From: JBGTGG01 sp964398945
GTDB taxonomy: Bacteria; Bacteroidota; Bacteroidia; Cytophagales; Cyclobacteriaceae
Length of the DNA stretch: 64,000 nt
NCBI GenBank assembly: GCA_964398945.1
Contig: CAYNOT010000001.1
Location: 186,001-250,000, forward strand
Direction of reading: 5' to 3'
Of the stretch, positions 17,173-30,672 are shown one piece after another. The translations under genes and the position numbers were made by a program. A model generated the notes under the pieces. The model searched no databases and was not told where the DNA came from. It saw only the letters and a list, made by a program, of their open reading frames with translations. Every line of letters starts with the position of its first letter. Positions within the stretch are counted from its first letter, which is position 1.

Positions 17173-20100
17173 TTTCGATTCATAATCGCAATCTTCTTGT
17201 ACACCAGTGCCTTTTCAGATGATCCGATCGCTACAAAGTAGATGCCGTTTGCCAGGGATGTAACATCCACCTCCTGGTCAATGTCCCGGTCTCGATTTAT
17301 TGAACCGCGGAGGACGGTAACCCCACGTTGATCAATAATGCTGTAAGAATAATCCCGTGAAAGTCCACCTTCAAAGCCAAAGTAGAACTTATTCTTTGCA
17401 GGGTTCGGGTACACCATAATGTTGTTTAGTTCAGCGAGCACAGAACCATCATCAACCCCAACTGGTTTGGCACCGGTTTTTGGTGGCCCTTTGATCACCT
17501 TCGATTGCAATATTTGCCTGGTTACATTGTCCTGAACAAAGGCAACAAGTTTCACATAGTCAGGATTACTGATTGGGAAATCAATAATCCGATCGACATC
17601 AATTGCATCATAAATATCACCCAACGCCCACGTGCGCGAAACCGTTAATCCTTCTGTGTTCAGAAGAAGTTTTCGTACTACGTTTTTGTATTCAGTACCA
17701 ACACCTCCAATTTGAACGATGGAGTCTACTAGTGCTATTTGAAAAGTGACCGGATTGGTAAAGGTTGTATTTATAGAATCGATATACTGAACTTCCATGT
17801 GAACCCGAATGGTATTGTTGTTCGTAGCAATGGTATCCAACACGATAATATCAAATGAAGGCGATTCCAATGCTCTTCTATCCAACTCCTCATCCGTAAT
17901 AGTTAGATAATTACCTGTGAAAGTTTTTCCATAGAAGTCTCCCAAAATACCATCCATTATGGCAGCCGGTGGATGTACTATTCCATAACTTAAACCTCTA
18001 CCGGATGGATCTGTTGGGTTATAATAATTTAAAGAGTCAAATCCAGGTTGCGCAACGTGGTATTCAATCTTAAAGAAATCGGATGAGTCCTTAGCCAGGA
18101 ATTGATTATCGTATAAACCATTCAAATAATCATTGGCTACATCACTGGCCGGCTGGCTGGCATTGACAAATGATTCCACCAACACATTGCGTTGTTTATT
18201 ACCGATGTAGATATTGTCAAAGGCAAAGCCATTCAAAACCCTTCCCGGAAGGTTATCTGCATTACTACCAAAAGCGATCCTGAACAATACCTGGTTCCGG
18301 TCCGCGATGGGTATATCGTCCAGTTTGTACCGTGCAGTTTTCCACCCGTTTAAAGTATCGGTCCAGGCAAAGGTTCTTTGTCCTCCGGGAGAAGATGAAA
18401 GGAATTTTCCATTGTACCAGTTGATCCCCGCTCCTTCTGCATCGCCAATATCGATCCAGTTGTTTCCATCGCGGGAATACTGCAAAACAGCTCCATCATC
18501 CCTGTTCGGTGTATCGGTCCAATAGTCAATGGAGATCATCGGCCGATCAACACTGGTTAAATCAACGCAAGGCCCCAATACGGATGAGTTTTCATTCTTA
18601 AAGTATGTCGAATAATCATCAACTGCTGTTGGGTTTATCCCCGTCCACCAAACATTCTCCGGTGAATTTATTTTATTTCCATCAGGGGGACCAAAGACCC
18701 AACTGGATGGGATTGAATTATCTTCAAACCAGCTACCCTTACCCGTTGAAAAATCCTCGCTATAGGATTGGGCATTCGTCACATCAATCTGATCCAGCGT
18801 ATACACCCGCTGCGAAAATGAGGAAGTACACCCTTCTGATGTGCTAATTGTTAATTGAACTTGTCTTTCGCCAAAATCTACAAACTGGTGATGTGGGTTT
18901 TCATAGGTTCCTGTTGTACGTCCACTATTTGCCACGGGGATTGAACCCGTTCCCGCGGAAAGGATATCCCCATCGCCAAAATCCCATGCATACGAATTAA
19001 TAGTCCCGGAAGTAACTGAGGCTTGCTGCATAAATTCAGTGGGTTGGTCCCCGCAAATCTTATCCCATGTAAAATCAACAATCGGAGCAGAGCCGATAAC
19101 AATTGTTTGGGTTGCATCACTAAAACACCCTGCATCTGTAACCACACGATGCGTAACCAAATAGGTACCCGGTCCAGCGTTAGCGTAACTATAGGTAGTA
19201 TCCCTTTGTGAGACTACAGGAGATCCGTCTCCAAAATTCCACGACCAGGCAGTAATATCGCTATTAAAATAATTGTCGGGAATAGATGATGTATCTGTAA
19301 ATGCTACCGGTGAATCTTCACAATTATCGTTGGCATCTATTCCTGCAACAGGCGCCCCATTCACTCTTAAGGCTTTGATTAAAGTAGATGTCGCCAGGCT
19401 TGAATTGGTATAGGTATATTCAATAAAATAAGTTCCTGATGCTAAACCATCCGTATTTACGTAATATTCAAGACCATCGAATCCAATGATACCCGGGTTG
19501 GTAGGACAGGCAAAAAATGTAGGGGTTTGCCCGGTAGAATGTGGGGGTTCACCTTTTAACCGGGCAAAACCAATTTCTGCACAAATCCCTTCGGAAGGAT
19601 CAACGTAGTTTACTCCGTTGAAAATACTGAAGGTAATAGAAGTCAATTCATTTATATTAACAATTTTACTGTCCGAATTTGTGCAACCTTTTACATCTGT
19701 GTATGTGTATGTAACTAGGTTAGGACCAATATTAGCCGTCCCCGGATCAAATATATTGGTACCGGCTATTACTCCCGGTCCGGTAAAGACCCCACTTCCT
19801 CCAGAAGGAAATCCCACCATGGTGACCGGAGGATCATTCTCTGCATAACTAGGGGCCAGGTTTGCAAGTCCCACTGCTGGTAATTTATTGATCGTAATTA
19901 TAACCTGATCGGAAACCGTTGCACAGGGCCCACCACCATCCGGATCATCGGTTGTAAGGGTAAGGGTAATAAAGCCCGCAGCAATATCTGCGGCAGTTAA
20001 TATATAGGTTGTTATCGGATTGCCAATGCTGCCAAATTGTGCTGCCCCGCTTCCACCACTCCATGTTACTGTAGTAGTCGATCCACTAAAAGATCCATTT

Positions 20101-23100
20101 AGGTTCACGACCTGATCTTCACAAACTTCAAAATCATTTCCGGCAAATACCTTTGGTGATTCATTGATGGTGATATCCACATCATCATATACTTCAACGC
20201 ATGGCCCGGCTCCATCCGGATCATTGGTGGTTAACCGGAAAGAAACAACGGTAGAAACATCACTCGGATCGGGTAGGTAATTTGCATTTACTACTGTTCC
20301 CGTAACACTGCTGACCGATAATACTCCGTTTCCACTTAAAATAGACCATGCCCCCGAAGTTGCACTTCCGCCAAGTGTTCCTGATAAATTAATTGAAGTT
20401 GGTTCACAAACAGCGTAATCACTTGGAGCAGTTACAATTGCTTGTCTGTTGATTGTTATTTTCAATTCATCGGATGCGGCAACGCATGGGCCACCTAAAT
20501 CTGGATCATCGGTGGTAAGGAGTAATGTTATCACACTTGAAATATCAGCTGGGTCCACAGTATATGTAGCAGTCACTACATTACCTACCGTTGTGCTCGA
20601 AGATATTGACCCCGCCCCGGAAATAATTGTCCAGATTCCGGCCGTTGCACTACCGCCCATTATTCCACTAATCGGAATTGTCGTTGGCTCACAAACACTG
20701 AAATCCAATCCTGCATCCACAGTGGCTACTGGATTGACTGTTACCGTGATATTTATTGGCAATCCATCGCAACCGTTGGAGTTTGGTGTAACTGTATAAA
20801 TTACCGTGCCCACATTTGCATCAGAGGTACTTAGTACTTGATTAATGTTGGAACCATTTCCATCGGCTGCTCCTATTACATTTGGTGTAGCTGAAACCAT
20901 CCATGAGAAAGTTGTTCCTCCAACATTTAATGGTCCGGCAGTTAAGCTTACGCTAGCATTCTCACCGGAACAAATTGTGAAATCCGTTTGACTTGCGGTT
21001 ACTGTTGGCCTTGGTTTGATTGTAACCACTAAATTTATAGGCGTACCACTACATGATCCAACGGTTGGGGTAATCGTGTACGTAACTGCTCCTGGTGAAT
21101 TCCCAATATTCACAGGCGCATCCGTAATTGAGCCTGAGCCACTGGCAGTAACCGAACCAGCATTGATACTACCTGCTATTGAAGAAGTCCAACTATAGGT
21201 TGTTCCACCAATTGTTGATGTCGGCAAGAAGTTCAATGCATCACCGCTACAGGTTGACTGTATTAATGTGGTCGGGTTATTCGTTATCACCGGAACGGGG
21301 TTCACGGTAACATTTACATCAATAAAATTGCCGGGACATCCATTAATTGAAGGTGTGATCCGGTACGTAACAGATCCTGTTGTCACGCCATCGGCACTGG
21401 TTAATACCTGACTAATGTTGTTTCCTGATCCACCGGATGCCCCCGATACATTGGATATATTTTGAACGACCCATGAATAAACAGTACCAACAACAGCATT
21501 TGGATTGGTGATTGCAATGGAAGTAGACTGACCTGAACAAATCGCCTGTCCGGTTGCCATTGCATCCGGTACTGGCCTCACGGTCACCACGTAGTTTACA
21601 GGGATTCCTAAGCAAGTTCCAATCGATGGAGTCACTGTGTAAATTATTACCGCTGAAACATTTGTAGCATTGACTGGTGTATCTGCAATAGCGCCTGATC
21701 CACCAGCGCTCACCCCACTCAATGTCCCGATGACATTTGAAGTCCATGTAAACGTAGTGCCTCCAATCGTTGAAGTCGGAATAAAGTTCAAGGGAGTACC
21801 ACTGCAAATTTCTGCTATCAAAGAAGATGGAGGTGTGGTAATTACCGGTTTGGGGTTAACGGTAACCGTGACATCAATCAAAGTACCGAAACAACCATTC
21901 GCACTTGGTGTGATCTGATAAACCACAGTTCCTGATGTAATACCATCCGTGCTTGTAAGGAGTTGACCAATGACATTTCCTGTCCCCGGTGAAGCTCCCG
22001 AAACATTCGTGGAGGTTAAAACAACCCAATTATAAACTGTACCTGCAACAGCATTCGGATTACTGATAATAATATTGGTGGTCTCCCCAGTACAAATTGA
22101 GGCATCTGCCGCTGCCACCTCCGGGATTCGCTTCAATTCAATTTGAACATCGTCAAAATTAGAACATGCACCATTTGAAATTGTCCACCGGAGCGTGTAG
22201 GTAGTACCGGCTACACCATCAAAAGTACTTGCCGGATCATTTGGCGTATTGACGGTCCCTCCTGCTCCACTCACAATGGTCCAACTACCTGCACCTACTA
22301 AAGGTGTATTAGCAGCCAACGTAGTAAACGGCCCGCAAATACTTTGATTGCTACCCGCATCGGCAATTGTAGCCGGAGTAGTATTCGTTACCGTGATTTC
22401 CGAAACGGTAGGCACACAACTTCCGTTGGTAATGGTCCAACGAAGAAGCGCACTTGTACCGACAGGTACTCCTGTTACCGTTGTCGTTGGCGAGCTTGGA
22501 TTGGTAATCGTTGCGGTTCCACTTTCAACCGTCCATGAACCAGTCCCAACGAGTGGGCTATTTGCGGCCATAATGAAAGTGCTGGTATTACACTGTTCAA
22601 TATCAATTCCTGCATCAGCCAAAGTGGGTAAATCACTATTCGTAACCACAACATCATCAACGCTTGGCGAACAAATTGTACCATTTGAGATCGTCCAGCG
22701 CAAGGTGGCACTGCTTCCGGCAGGAACCCCTGTTACTGTTGTAGTCTCAGAAGTTGGATCGGTAATAGTTGCAGTACCACTTACCAAACTCCAAGTCCCG
22801 GTGCCAACTGTTGGGGCATTCGCTGCCATCAAAAAACTTCCGGTATTACAGATTTCCTGATCAATTCCTGCATCCGAAACTGTAGGAGCAATTGTATTCG
22901 TAACCATAATATCATCGAAACTATCGACACAACTTCCGTTACTGATTGTCCAGAGTAGCGTAGCCGTAGTACCCGCTGGAACTCCCGTAACAGTAGTAAC
23001 TGGTGAAGCTGGATTGGTTACAGTGGCTGTTCCTGATTGAACTGTCCATACTCCTACCCCATCGACCGGTACGTTTGCGACCATAATGAACGTTCCATTG

Positions 23101-26100
23101 TCACACTGCTCGATATCTACTCCGGCATCGGCAATAGTTGGTTGCGCGGTATTGGTTAAAGTAACTTCATCAAATGTTGGTGCACATACACCTCCATTGC
23201 TGATCGTCCAGCGTAGGGTAACACTACTGCCTGCTATTAAACCGGTAACGCCACTTGTGTTCGAGGTTGGTGTCGTGATAACTGCTCCATTGGCTGCACC
23301 TACTATCGTCCATAATCCTGTTCCTGGTGCGGGTGCATTTCCTGATAAGGTAAAGTTTGCTGTGTTACATTGTTCCTGGTCCAATCCTGCATGAGCGAGT
23401 GGTGCCGGTGCTGTGTTGGTCAACACGATATCCTCAAAAGTACTGGCACAACTTCCATTGCCAACCGTCCAGCGTAAGGTTGCACTACTACCTGGGGCTA
23501 TGCCCGTAATGGTGGTGGTAGCTGATGCTGCGTTCGTGATCGTGGCCGTACCCAACTCAACACTCCACATACCTGTACCGATTGCCGGAACGGTTGCTGC
23601 CATTGTGAAGATACTGGTGTTGCATTGTTCGATATCAACACCTGCATCCGCAATGCTTGGCGTTGCTGTATTGGTTAACGTAACCTCATCAAAGGATGAA
23701 GCACAAACACTTCCATTGCTGATTGTCCAGCGAAGGGTAACACTACTGCCTGCTATTAAACCGGTCACCCCACTTGTGTTGGAGGTTGGTGTGGTAATGA
23801 CTGCTCCATTTGCAGGGCCAATAATTGTCCATAAACCAGAACCCGGTGCGGGTGCATTGCCTGATAAGGTAAAGTTTGCTGTGTTACATTGTTCCTGGTC
23901 CAATCCCGCATGAGCGAGTGGTGCAGGTGCTGTGTTGGCCAACACGATATCTTCAAATGTATCTGTGCAACTTCCATTGCTCACCGTCCAACGTAATATC
24001 GCACTACTGCCTGGGGCTATTCCGGTAATGGTGGTGGTAGCTGATGCTGCGTTCGTGATCGTGGCCGTACCCAACTCAACACTCCACATACCTGTACCGA
24101 TTGCCGGAACGGTTGCTGCCATTGTGAAGATACTGGTGTTGCATTGTTCGATATCAACACCTGCATCCGCAATGCTTGGCGTTGCTGTATTGGTTAACGT
24201 AACCTCATCAAAGGATGAAGCACAAACACTTCCATTGCTGATCGTCCAGCGAAGGGTAACACTACTGCCTGCTAATAAACCGGTCACCCCACTTGTGTTG
24301 GAGGTTGGTGTCGTGATAACTGCTCCATTGGCTGCACCTACTATCGTCCATAATCCTGTTCCTGGTGCGGGTGCATTTCCTGATAAGGTAAAGTTTGCTG
24401 TGTTACATTGTTCCTGGTCCAATCCCGCATGAGNNNNNNNNNNNNNNNNNNNNNNNNNNNNNNNNNNNNNNNNNNNNNNNNNNNNNNNNNNNNNNNNNNN
24501 NNNNNNNNNNNNNNNNNNNNNNNNNNNNNNNNNCCTGATAAGGTAAAGTTTGCTGTGTTACATTGTTCCTGGTCCAATCCCGCATGAGCGAGTGGTGCCG
24601 GTGCTGTGTTGGCCAACACGATATCCTCAAATGTATCGGCACAACTTCCATTGCTCACTGTCCAGCGTAATGTCGCACTACTACCTGGGGCTATGCCCGT
24701 GACCGTTGTAGTTGCCAATGTTGAATTGGTGATCGTTGCTGTTCCTGATTCAACACTCCATACTCCAGTCCCGATGGCTGGGGCTGTTGCTGCCATTGTG
24801 AAAATACTGGTGTTGCATTGTTCGATATCAACCCCTGCATCCGCGATGCTTGGTGTTGCTGTATTGGTTAACGTAACCTCATCAAAGGATGAAGCACAAA
24901 CACTTCCATTGCTGATTGTCCAGCGAAGGGTAACGCTTGCCCCTGCTGTTAGGCCGGAAACGACACTTGTGTTAGAGGTTGGAGTTAGGACTACTGCGCC
25001 ATTTGCAGGGCCAATAATTGTCCATAAACCAGAACCCGGTGCGGGTGCATTTCCTGATAAGGTAAAGTTTGCTGTGTTACATTGTTCCTGGTCCAGTCCA
25101 GCATGAGCGATTGGTGCAGGTGCTGTGTTGGTCAACACGATATCTTCAAATGTATCGGCACAACTTCCATTGCTCACCGTCCAGCGCAAGGTGGCGCTCG
25201 TGCCTGGGTCTATTCCAGATACTGTAGTAGTAGCAGCTGTCGAATTCCCAATCGATGCACTACCAGATATTACCGTCCATACTCCTGTTCCTATAGCCGG
25301 AGTAATAGCGGCCATGGTAAATATGCTTGCGTTACATTGTTCAATGTCGACACCACCGTCTGCAACAGATGGCGGTGCACTGTTTGTTAGAACAACATCG
25401 TCAAAAGTTGAACCTGACCCGCACGTTGCCCCAGCAACGATCGTCCACCGAAATACTGCGCTCGTACCAACAGGGACATCTGTAATCGTTGTAACTTCAC
25501 TGGTAGGGTCTGTAATATTTCCTGCGCCAGAAATCAACGTCCATGTTCCGGTATCAGGAAATGCTGAATTCGCAGCCATGGTAAAATTACCATTACTACA
25601 CTTTTCCTGATCAGAGCCTGCATTTGATGAGGGTCCAATATCCGAATTCGTCAAAAGTATATCTTCAAAAGTTGGAGGACAAGTTCCATTTGTAACTGTC
25701 CACCGCAGCGTTGCACTTGTTCCTGGTAACACTCCGGTAATCGTTGTGAAAGCTGAAAACGGATCTGTAATCGTTGCGGAACCTGATTGTAAAGTCCACT
25801 CCCCAGTTCCAACGGCTGGAACAACAGCAGCCATCGTAAAGGTACTGGTATTACATTGCTGAATATCAACCCCTGCATCGGCAACCGAACCGGGAAGATT
25901 GTTCGTAAGTACGATATCCTCAAACGTAGCAGCACAGATACCATTGCTGACTGTCCACCGAACCGTAACACTTGTCCCGGCAGCAACTCCTGTAATTGTT
26001 GTTGTTGCCAATGTGTTGTTGGTGATGGAGGCACTTCCAGTTTGAACAGTCCAGAAACCGGAGCCTGCCACAGGGGGTATTGCTGCCATCGTAAAGATAG

Positions 26101-29100
26101 CGTTATTGCATTGTTCAATATTTACACCCGCATCTGCTATGCCTGGTGCTTCATAATTGGTAATCACAATCTCATCAAAAGTCGAACCGCAAACTGATCC
26201 ATTGCTAATCGTCCAACGCAACGTTGCGCTGGTTCCTGGCGGCACTCCGGTGACTGTAGTTACTTCACTGCCGGGTGTAGTAATTGTAGCACTCCCAGAA
26301 ATCAATGTCCACACACCGGTACCTGGAGCAGCTGGATTACCTGCAATTGTAAAGTTACCGTCACCACATTTCTCCTGATCCAATCCTGCATTTGCAACAG
26401 GTGCTATTGGACGATTTGTTAAAACAATATCTTCAAAACTAGCTGCACAACTCCCATTGGCCACTGTCCAACGTAGCGTGGCACTGCCTCCAACAAGAAC
26501 TCCGGTAACTGATGTAAATGGTGAGCCCGGATTCGAAATCGTAGCTGTTCCTGACTGCAAAGTCCATTGGCCCACCCCAACTGTGGGGGCTACAGCGGCC
26601 ATAATAAATGTGCTATTATTACATTGTTCTATATCTACACCAGCATCTGCTATGCTGGGTAATTCAGTATTCTCAAGCGCCACTACTTCACTGGATGTTC
26701 CACACGCTCCGTTACTAATGGTCCATTGCAACAAGGCCGTGGTACCCGGAGGAACTCCCGTTACCAGTGTAGTAGGGCTTGTTGGGGTTACAATGGTAGC
26801 TGTTCCTGAAAATAGAGTCCATACACCTGTACCGGGGGAAGGGTCATTGCCATCCATCGTAAATGAACCATCATCGCACTGTTCCTGAAATGAACCTGCA
26901 TCCGCAATTGGTGCAGGGGTCGTGTTGGTCAATATGATATCTTCAAAGGTATTCCCACAGCTTCCGTTGGTGATCGTCCAGCGAAGGGTTGCACTCGTGC
27001 CCGGTGCGATGCCCGTCACTGTCGTATTGGGACCTGTGAGGTTGGTGATTGTGGCACTCCCCGATTGCAGGCTCCAAACACCCATACCAACGGTTGGTGT
27101 ATTGGCCGCCATGGTGAAAATAGGATTGTTGCACTGTTCAATGTCTATCCCTGCATCGGCAATTGTAGGGCTCGCGAAATTGTTCAGCACCACCTCATCG
27201 AAGGTGGAACCGCAGACTATCCCGTTGCTGATCGTCCAACGCAAGGTGGCGGTCGAACCAGCGGCTACCATAACCGTGGTGGCGGCACTGGAGGGGGTGT
27301 CGATCGTAGCCGTGCCGGAGGTCAAGGTCCATAAACCTGTGCCGGGGGCTGCTGCATTTGCGGCCATCGTGAAGGTTGCCGTATTGCATTGGTCGATGTC
27401 TATGCCTGCATTTGCAATTGGTGCCGGGGCTGTGTTGGTCAACACTATATCTTCAAAGGTATTCCCACAACTCCCGTTGCTGATCGTCCAGCGGACGGTT
27501 GCACTTGTGCCAGGCAAGATACCCGTTACTGTAGTGTTGGCAACTACCGGGTTGATGATCGTTGCAGTGCCGGATTGCAGACTCCAAACACCCGAACCAA
27601 CGGTTGGTGTATTGGCCGTCATGGTGAAAATAGGGTTGTTGCACTGTTCGATGTCTATCCCGGCATCGGCAATTGTAGGACTCGTGAAATTGCTCAGTAC
27701 CACTTCATCGAAGGTGGAACCGCAGACTATCCCGTTGCTGATCGTCCAACGCAACGTAGCGGTCGAACCAGCGGCTACCATAACCGTGGTGGTGGCACTG
27801 GACGGGGTGTCGATCGTAGCCGTGCCGGAGATCAAGGTCCATAAACCTGTGCCGGGGGCAGCTGCATTCGCGGCCATCGTGAAGGTTGCCGTATTGCATT
27901 GGTCGATGTCTATGCCTGCATCTGCAATTGGTGCCGGGGCTGTGTTGGTCAATACTATATCTTCAAAGGTGCTCCCACAGCTTCCGTTGCTGATCGTCCA
28001 GCGGACGGTCACACTCGTGCCCGCTGCGATGCCCGTCACTGTCGTGTTGGGAACCAACGCATTGGTGATCGTGGCACTCCCCGATTGCAGGCTCCACATC
28101 CCCGTACCAACGGTTGGCATGTTGGCCGCCATGGTAAAAATACTGGTGTTGCATTGTTCGATATCAACACCTGCATCCGCGATGCTTGGAGGAGCGGTGT
28201 TCGTCAAGGTAACTTCATCAAAGGTTGCTGCACAAACACTTCCATTGTTGATCGTCCAGCGAAGGGTCACGCTTGCTCCTGCCGATAGGCCGGTTACACC
28301 GCTTGTGTTCGATGTTGGCGTGGTAATCACAGCGCCATTGGCCGGGCCAACAATAGTCCATAACCCTGTACCTGGCGATGGTGCATTCCCTGATAATGTA
28401 AAGCTTCCAGTGTCACATTGCTCAATATCCGATCCAGCATCCGCTACCGGGGCCGGGGCTGTGTTGGTCAACACGATATCCTCAAAAGTACTGGCGCAAC
28501 TTCCATTATTTACTGTCCAGCGAACAATTGCACTGCTGCCCGCTACTATTCCTGTAATGGTTGTAGTTGCCAATGCTGGATTGGTGATCGTTGCTGTTCC
28601 TGATTCTACACTCCAGGCACCCGTACCAATCGCTGGAGCAGTTGCTGCCATCGTGAAGATACTGGTGTTGCATTGTTCGATATCAACACCTGCGTCCGCG
28701 ATGCTTGGAGTTGCTGTATTGGTCAACGTAACCTCGTCAAAGGTTGCCGCACAAACACTTCCATTGCTGACCGTCCAGCGAAGGGCCACGCTTGCTCCTG
28801 CCGATAGGCCGGTTACACCACTTGTGTTCGATGTTGGCGTGGTAATCACAGCGCCATTGGCCGGGCCAACAATAGTCCATAACCCTGTACCTGGCGATGG
28901 TGCATTCCCTGATAATGTAAAGCTTCCAGTGTCACATTGCTCAATATCCGATCCAGCATCCGCAACCGGGGCCGGGGCTGTGTTGGTCAACACGATATCT
29001 TCAAAGGTGTCCCCACAACTCCCGTTGCTGATCGTCCAGCGAACAGTTGCGCTTGCTCCCGCTGCGATGCCCGTCACTGTCGTGGTGGGAACCAACGCAT

Positions 29101-30589
29101 TGGTGATCGTGGCACTCCCTGATTGCAGGCTCCAAACACCCGAACCAACGGTTGGTGTATTGGCCACCATGGTGAAAATAGGGTTGTTGCACTGTTCGAT
29201 GTCTATCCCGGCATCGGCAATTGTAGGACTCGTGAAATTGCTCAGTACCACTTCATCGAAGGTGGAACCGCAGACTATCCCGTTGCTGATCGTCCAACGC
29301 AACGTAGCGGTCGAACCAGCGGCTACCATAACCGTGGTGGTGGCACTGGACGGGGTGTCGATCGTAGCCGTGCCGGAGATCAAGGTCCATAATCCTGTGC
29401 CAGGGGCTGCTGCATTTGCGGCCATCGTGAAGGTTGCCGTATTGCATTGGTCGATGTCTATGCCGGCATCCGCAATTGGTGCCGGGGCTGTATTGGTCAA
29501 CACGATATCTTCAAAGGTGTTCCCACAAATCCCGTTGGTGATCGTCCAGCGGACGGTCGCACTCGTGCCCGCTGCGATGCCCGTCACTGTCGTGGTGGGA
29601 ACCAACGCATTGGTGATCGTGGCACTCCCCGATTGCAGGCTCCACATCCCCGCCCCAACGGTTGGTGTATTGGCCGCCATGGTGAAAATAGGGTTGTTGC
29701 ACTGTTCGATGTCTATCCCGGCATCGGCTGTAGTTGGGGTCGATTCAACCGTAACTGATCGTATATCCAGGCAAGTCGGAAAAAAACCAACATAGTCATT
29801 CGTTGCATCCCATCCTGTATTGTTTCTTCCTGGGGTGGGATAGGCTATTGTACCATCGTTATTTTCGATTCCTTGTGATGCAAGGTCTGCATTGGTACCA
29901 AATTCCGCATTTGCTGTATGGATCTCAATTACATTGGTCGTCTCATGCAATTGAATTTGAGAGGTTGTGGTATATCCTCCCCCGGCTTGAGGAATTGCAT
30001 CGTAGTCAATTACAAATATTCGAAAAGGCGCAACACCGGTTACAAAATATTGAATGGTTCCGCCAGCTCCATGATCACCCCATGCAGCTGCAATAAAGTT
30101 ATTGGGATCTCCAGCATTGGGTAACGTTGGGTTGGCACCAGTTGCTACCGATGGTGCGGCACCAAACCCCATTACTAAATTGGATCCTATCCGTAAACTG
30201 GTATAATCAATACCAAAAAAATTAAATGTAAAGGGAATTGTTATACCCCCACTTTCTGTGTCGTCTGCCAACGGAAGCACTGTACCTGCTGCGACAATCC
30301 TATTGAAAGTTCCTGAGGTTACAATGTTATAAGCTGAGGCCACTCCATCCGTTGTGACAATCTGATGTGTTCCCGGCCCGGCTACAGCAGGGTCAAAATT
30401 CCCGGCACTCACCCCCTCACCATAATAATTTGTACCCCCTGTTAAAGCAAAAGCCGCATCGGAAGCACAGTACGTTGGGTTTAAATTAGTAATCGTACAC
30501 TGGCTGTATGAATTTGTACCCAACAACAAAAATGTCCCGCATATAAACAGGATGGAAGCACATGTTTGTTGAGTAAAATTTCGAATCAT
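17169..30589 (-). CDS. Giant T9SS-secreted surface protein with about 29 tandem Ig-like repeats, PKD domains and a sorting tail (spans an assembly gap)
   Basis: One gene broken in the assembly by 100 Ns. Removing the gap and one duplicated 55-bp flank (155 bp) leaves 13,266 bp, an open frame of about 4,421 aa. Order from the N-terminus: signal peptide (MIRNFTQQTC...NSYSQ); a unique domain of about 250 aa; about 29 repeats of 80-86 aa starting DAGxDIEQC, alternating in two types; about five PKD-like modules of the ASICSG...TVTVNP type; three DPxxxxGPC modules; two PKD domains (WNFGDGSP, WDFGDGD); a jelly-roll-like domain; an Omp28-like domain; and a T9SS sorting domain (MVYPNPAKNKFYF... GIYFVAI...YKKIAI). 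Probably a cell-surface adhesin or matrix protein. Last gene of the nSTAND operon, 83 bp after the lipoprotein. Confidence 0.88.
24379..24588. repeat. Identical 55-bp ends on both sides of the scaffold gap
   Basis: Bases 24379-24433 and 24534-24588 are the same 55 bases. They directly flank the N run, so the two contigs ended in the same repeat k-mer. Removing one copy plus the 100 Ns restores both the reading frame and the 519-bp repeat spacing. Confidence 0.92.
24434..24533. other. 100-N scaffold gap inside the giant gene
   Basis: Exactly 100 N bases, the conventional filler for a gap of unknown size. It makes the frame appear broken (total length not divisible by three), but the break is an artefact of the filler. 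The real number of repeats may be larger than the assembly shows. Confidence 0.99.
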
Positions 30590-30672
30590 ATAAAAAATGC
30601 CAACCCTTGTTTGTATGTTAAAAACCCGTATTCGTAACCGACCGCAATATAATTTCCTTTGCCCTCATTAAA

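Larger units (their letters stand above)
22135..29735 (-). repeat. Tandem coding repeats, unit pair about 519 bp (173 aa), about 29 half-units
   Basis: Two related modules of about 85 aa alternate (one with IEQCNTSIFTMAA, the other with QEQCNTANFTLSG). Landmark TGCATTGTTC (or TACATTGTTC) recurs at 23621, 24140, 24814 and 25333, spaced 519, 674 and 519 bp. Nearly every module has two Cys, one after the EQ near the start and one in NGSC or GSVC near the end. Central copies are almost identical in DNA, while copies near either end have diverged, so the array has been expanded or homogenised recently. Confidence 0.9.

Noticed and set aside
24341..24533. A true frameshift or pseudogene in the giant gene
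   Set aside because: The frame change comes only from the 100-N filler. Collapsing 155 bp restores both frame and repeat period.
26922..29795. A 957-codon open frame on the plus strand across the repeat array
   Set aside because: It mirrors the coding repeats on the other strand: the repeat phrases read as low-complexity Val/Pro/Ala text, with no signal, domain or promoter. Absence of stops recurs in each copy because the repeats are near identical.
30595..30620. Sigma-54 promoter (TGGCA) ahead of the giant gene
   Set aside because: TGGCA is present on the minus strand, but the GC doublet at -12 is absent and the spacing to the start codon leaves no room for a leader.
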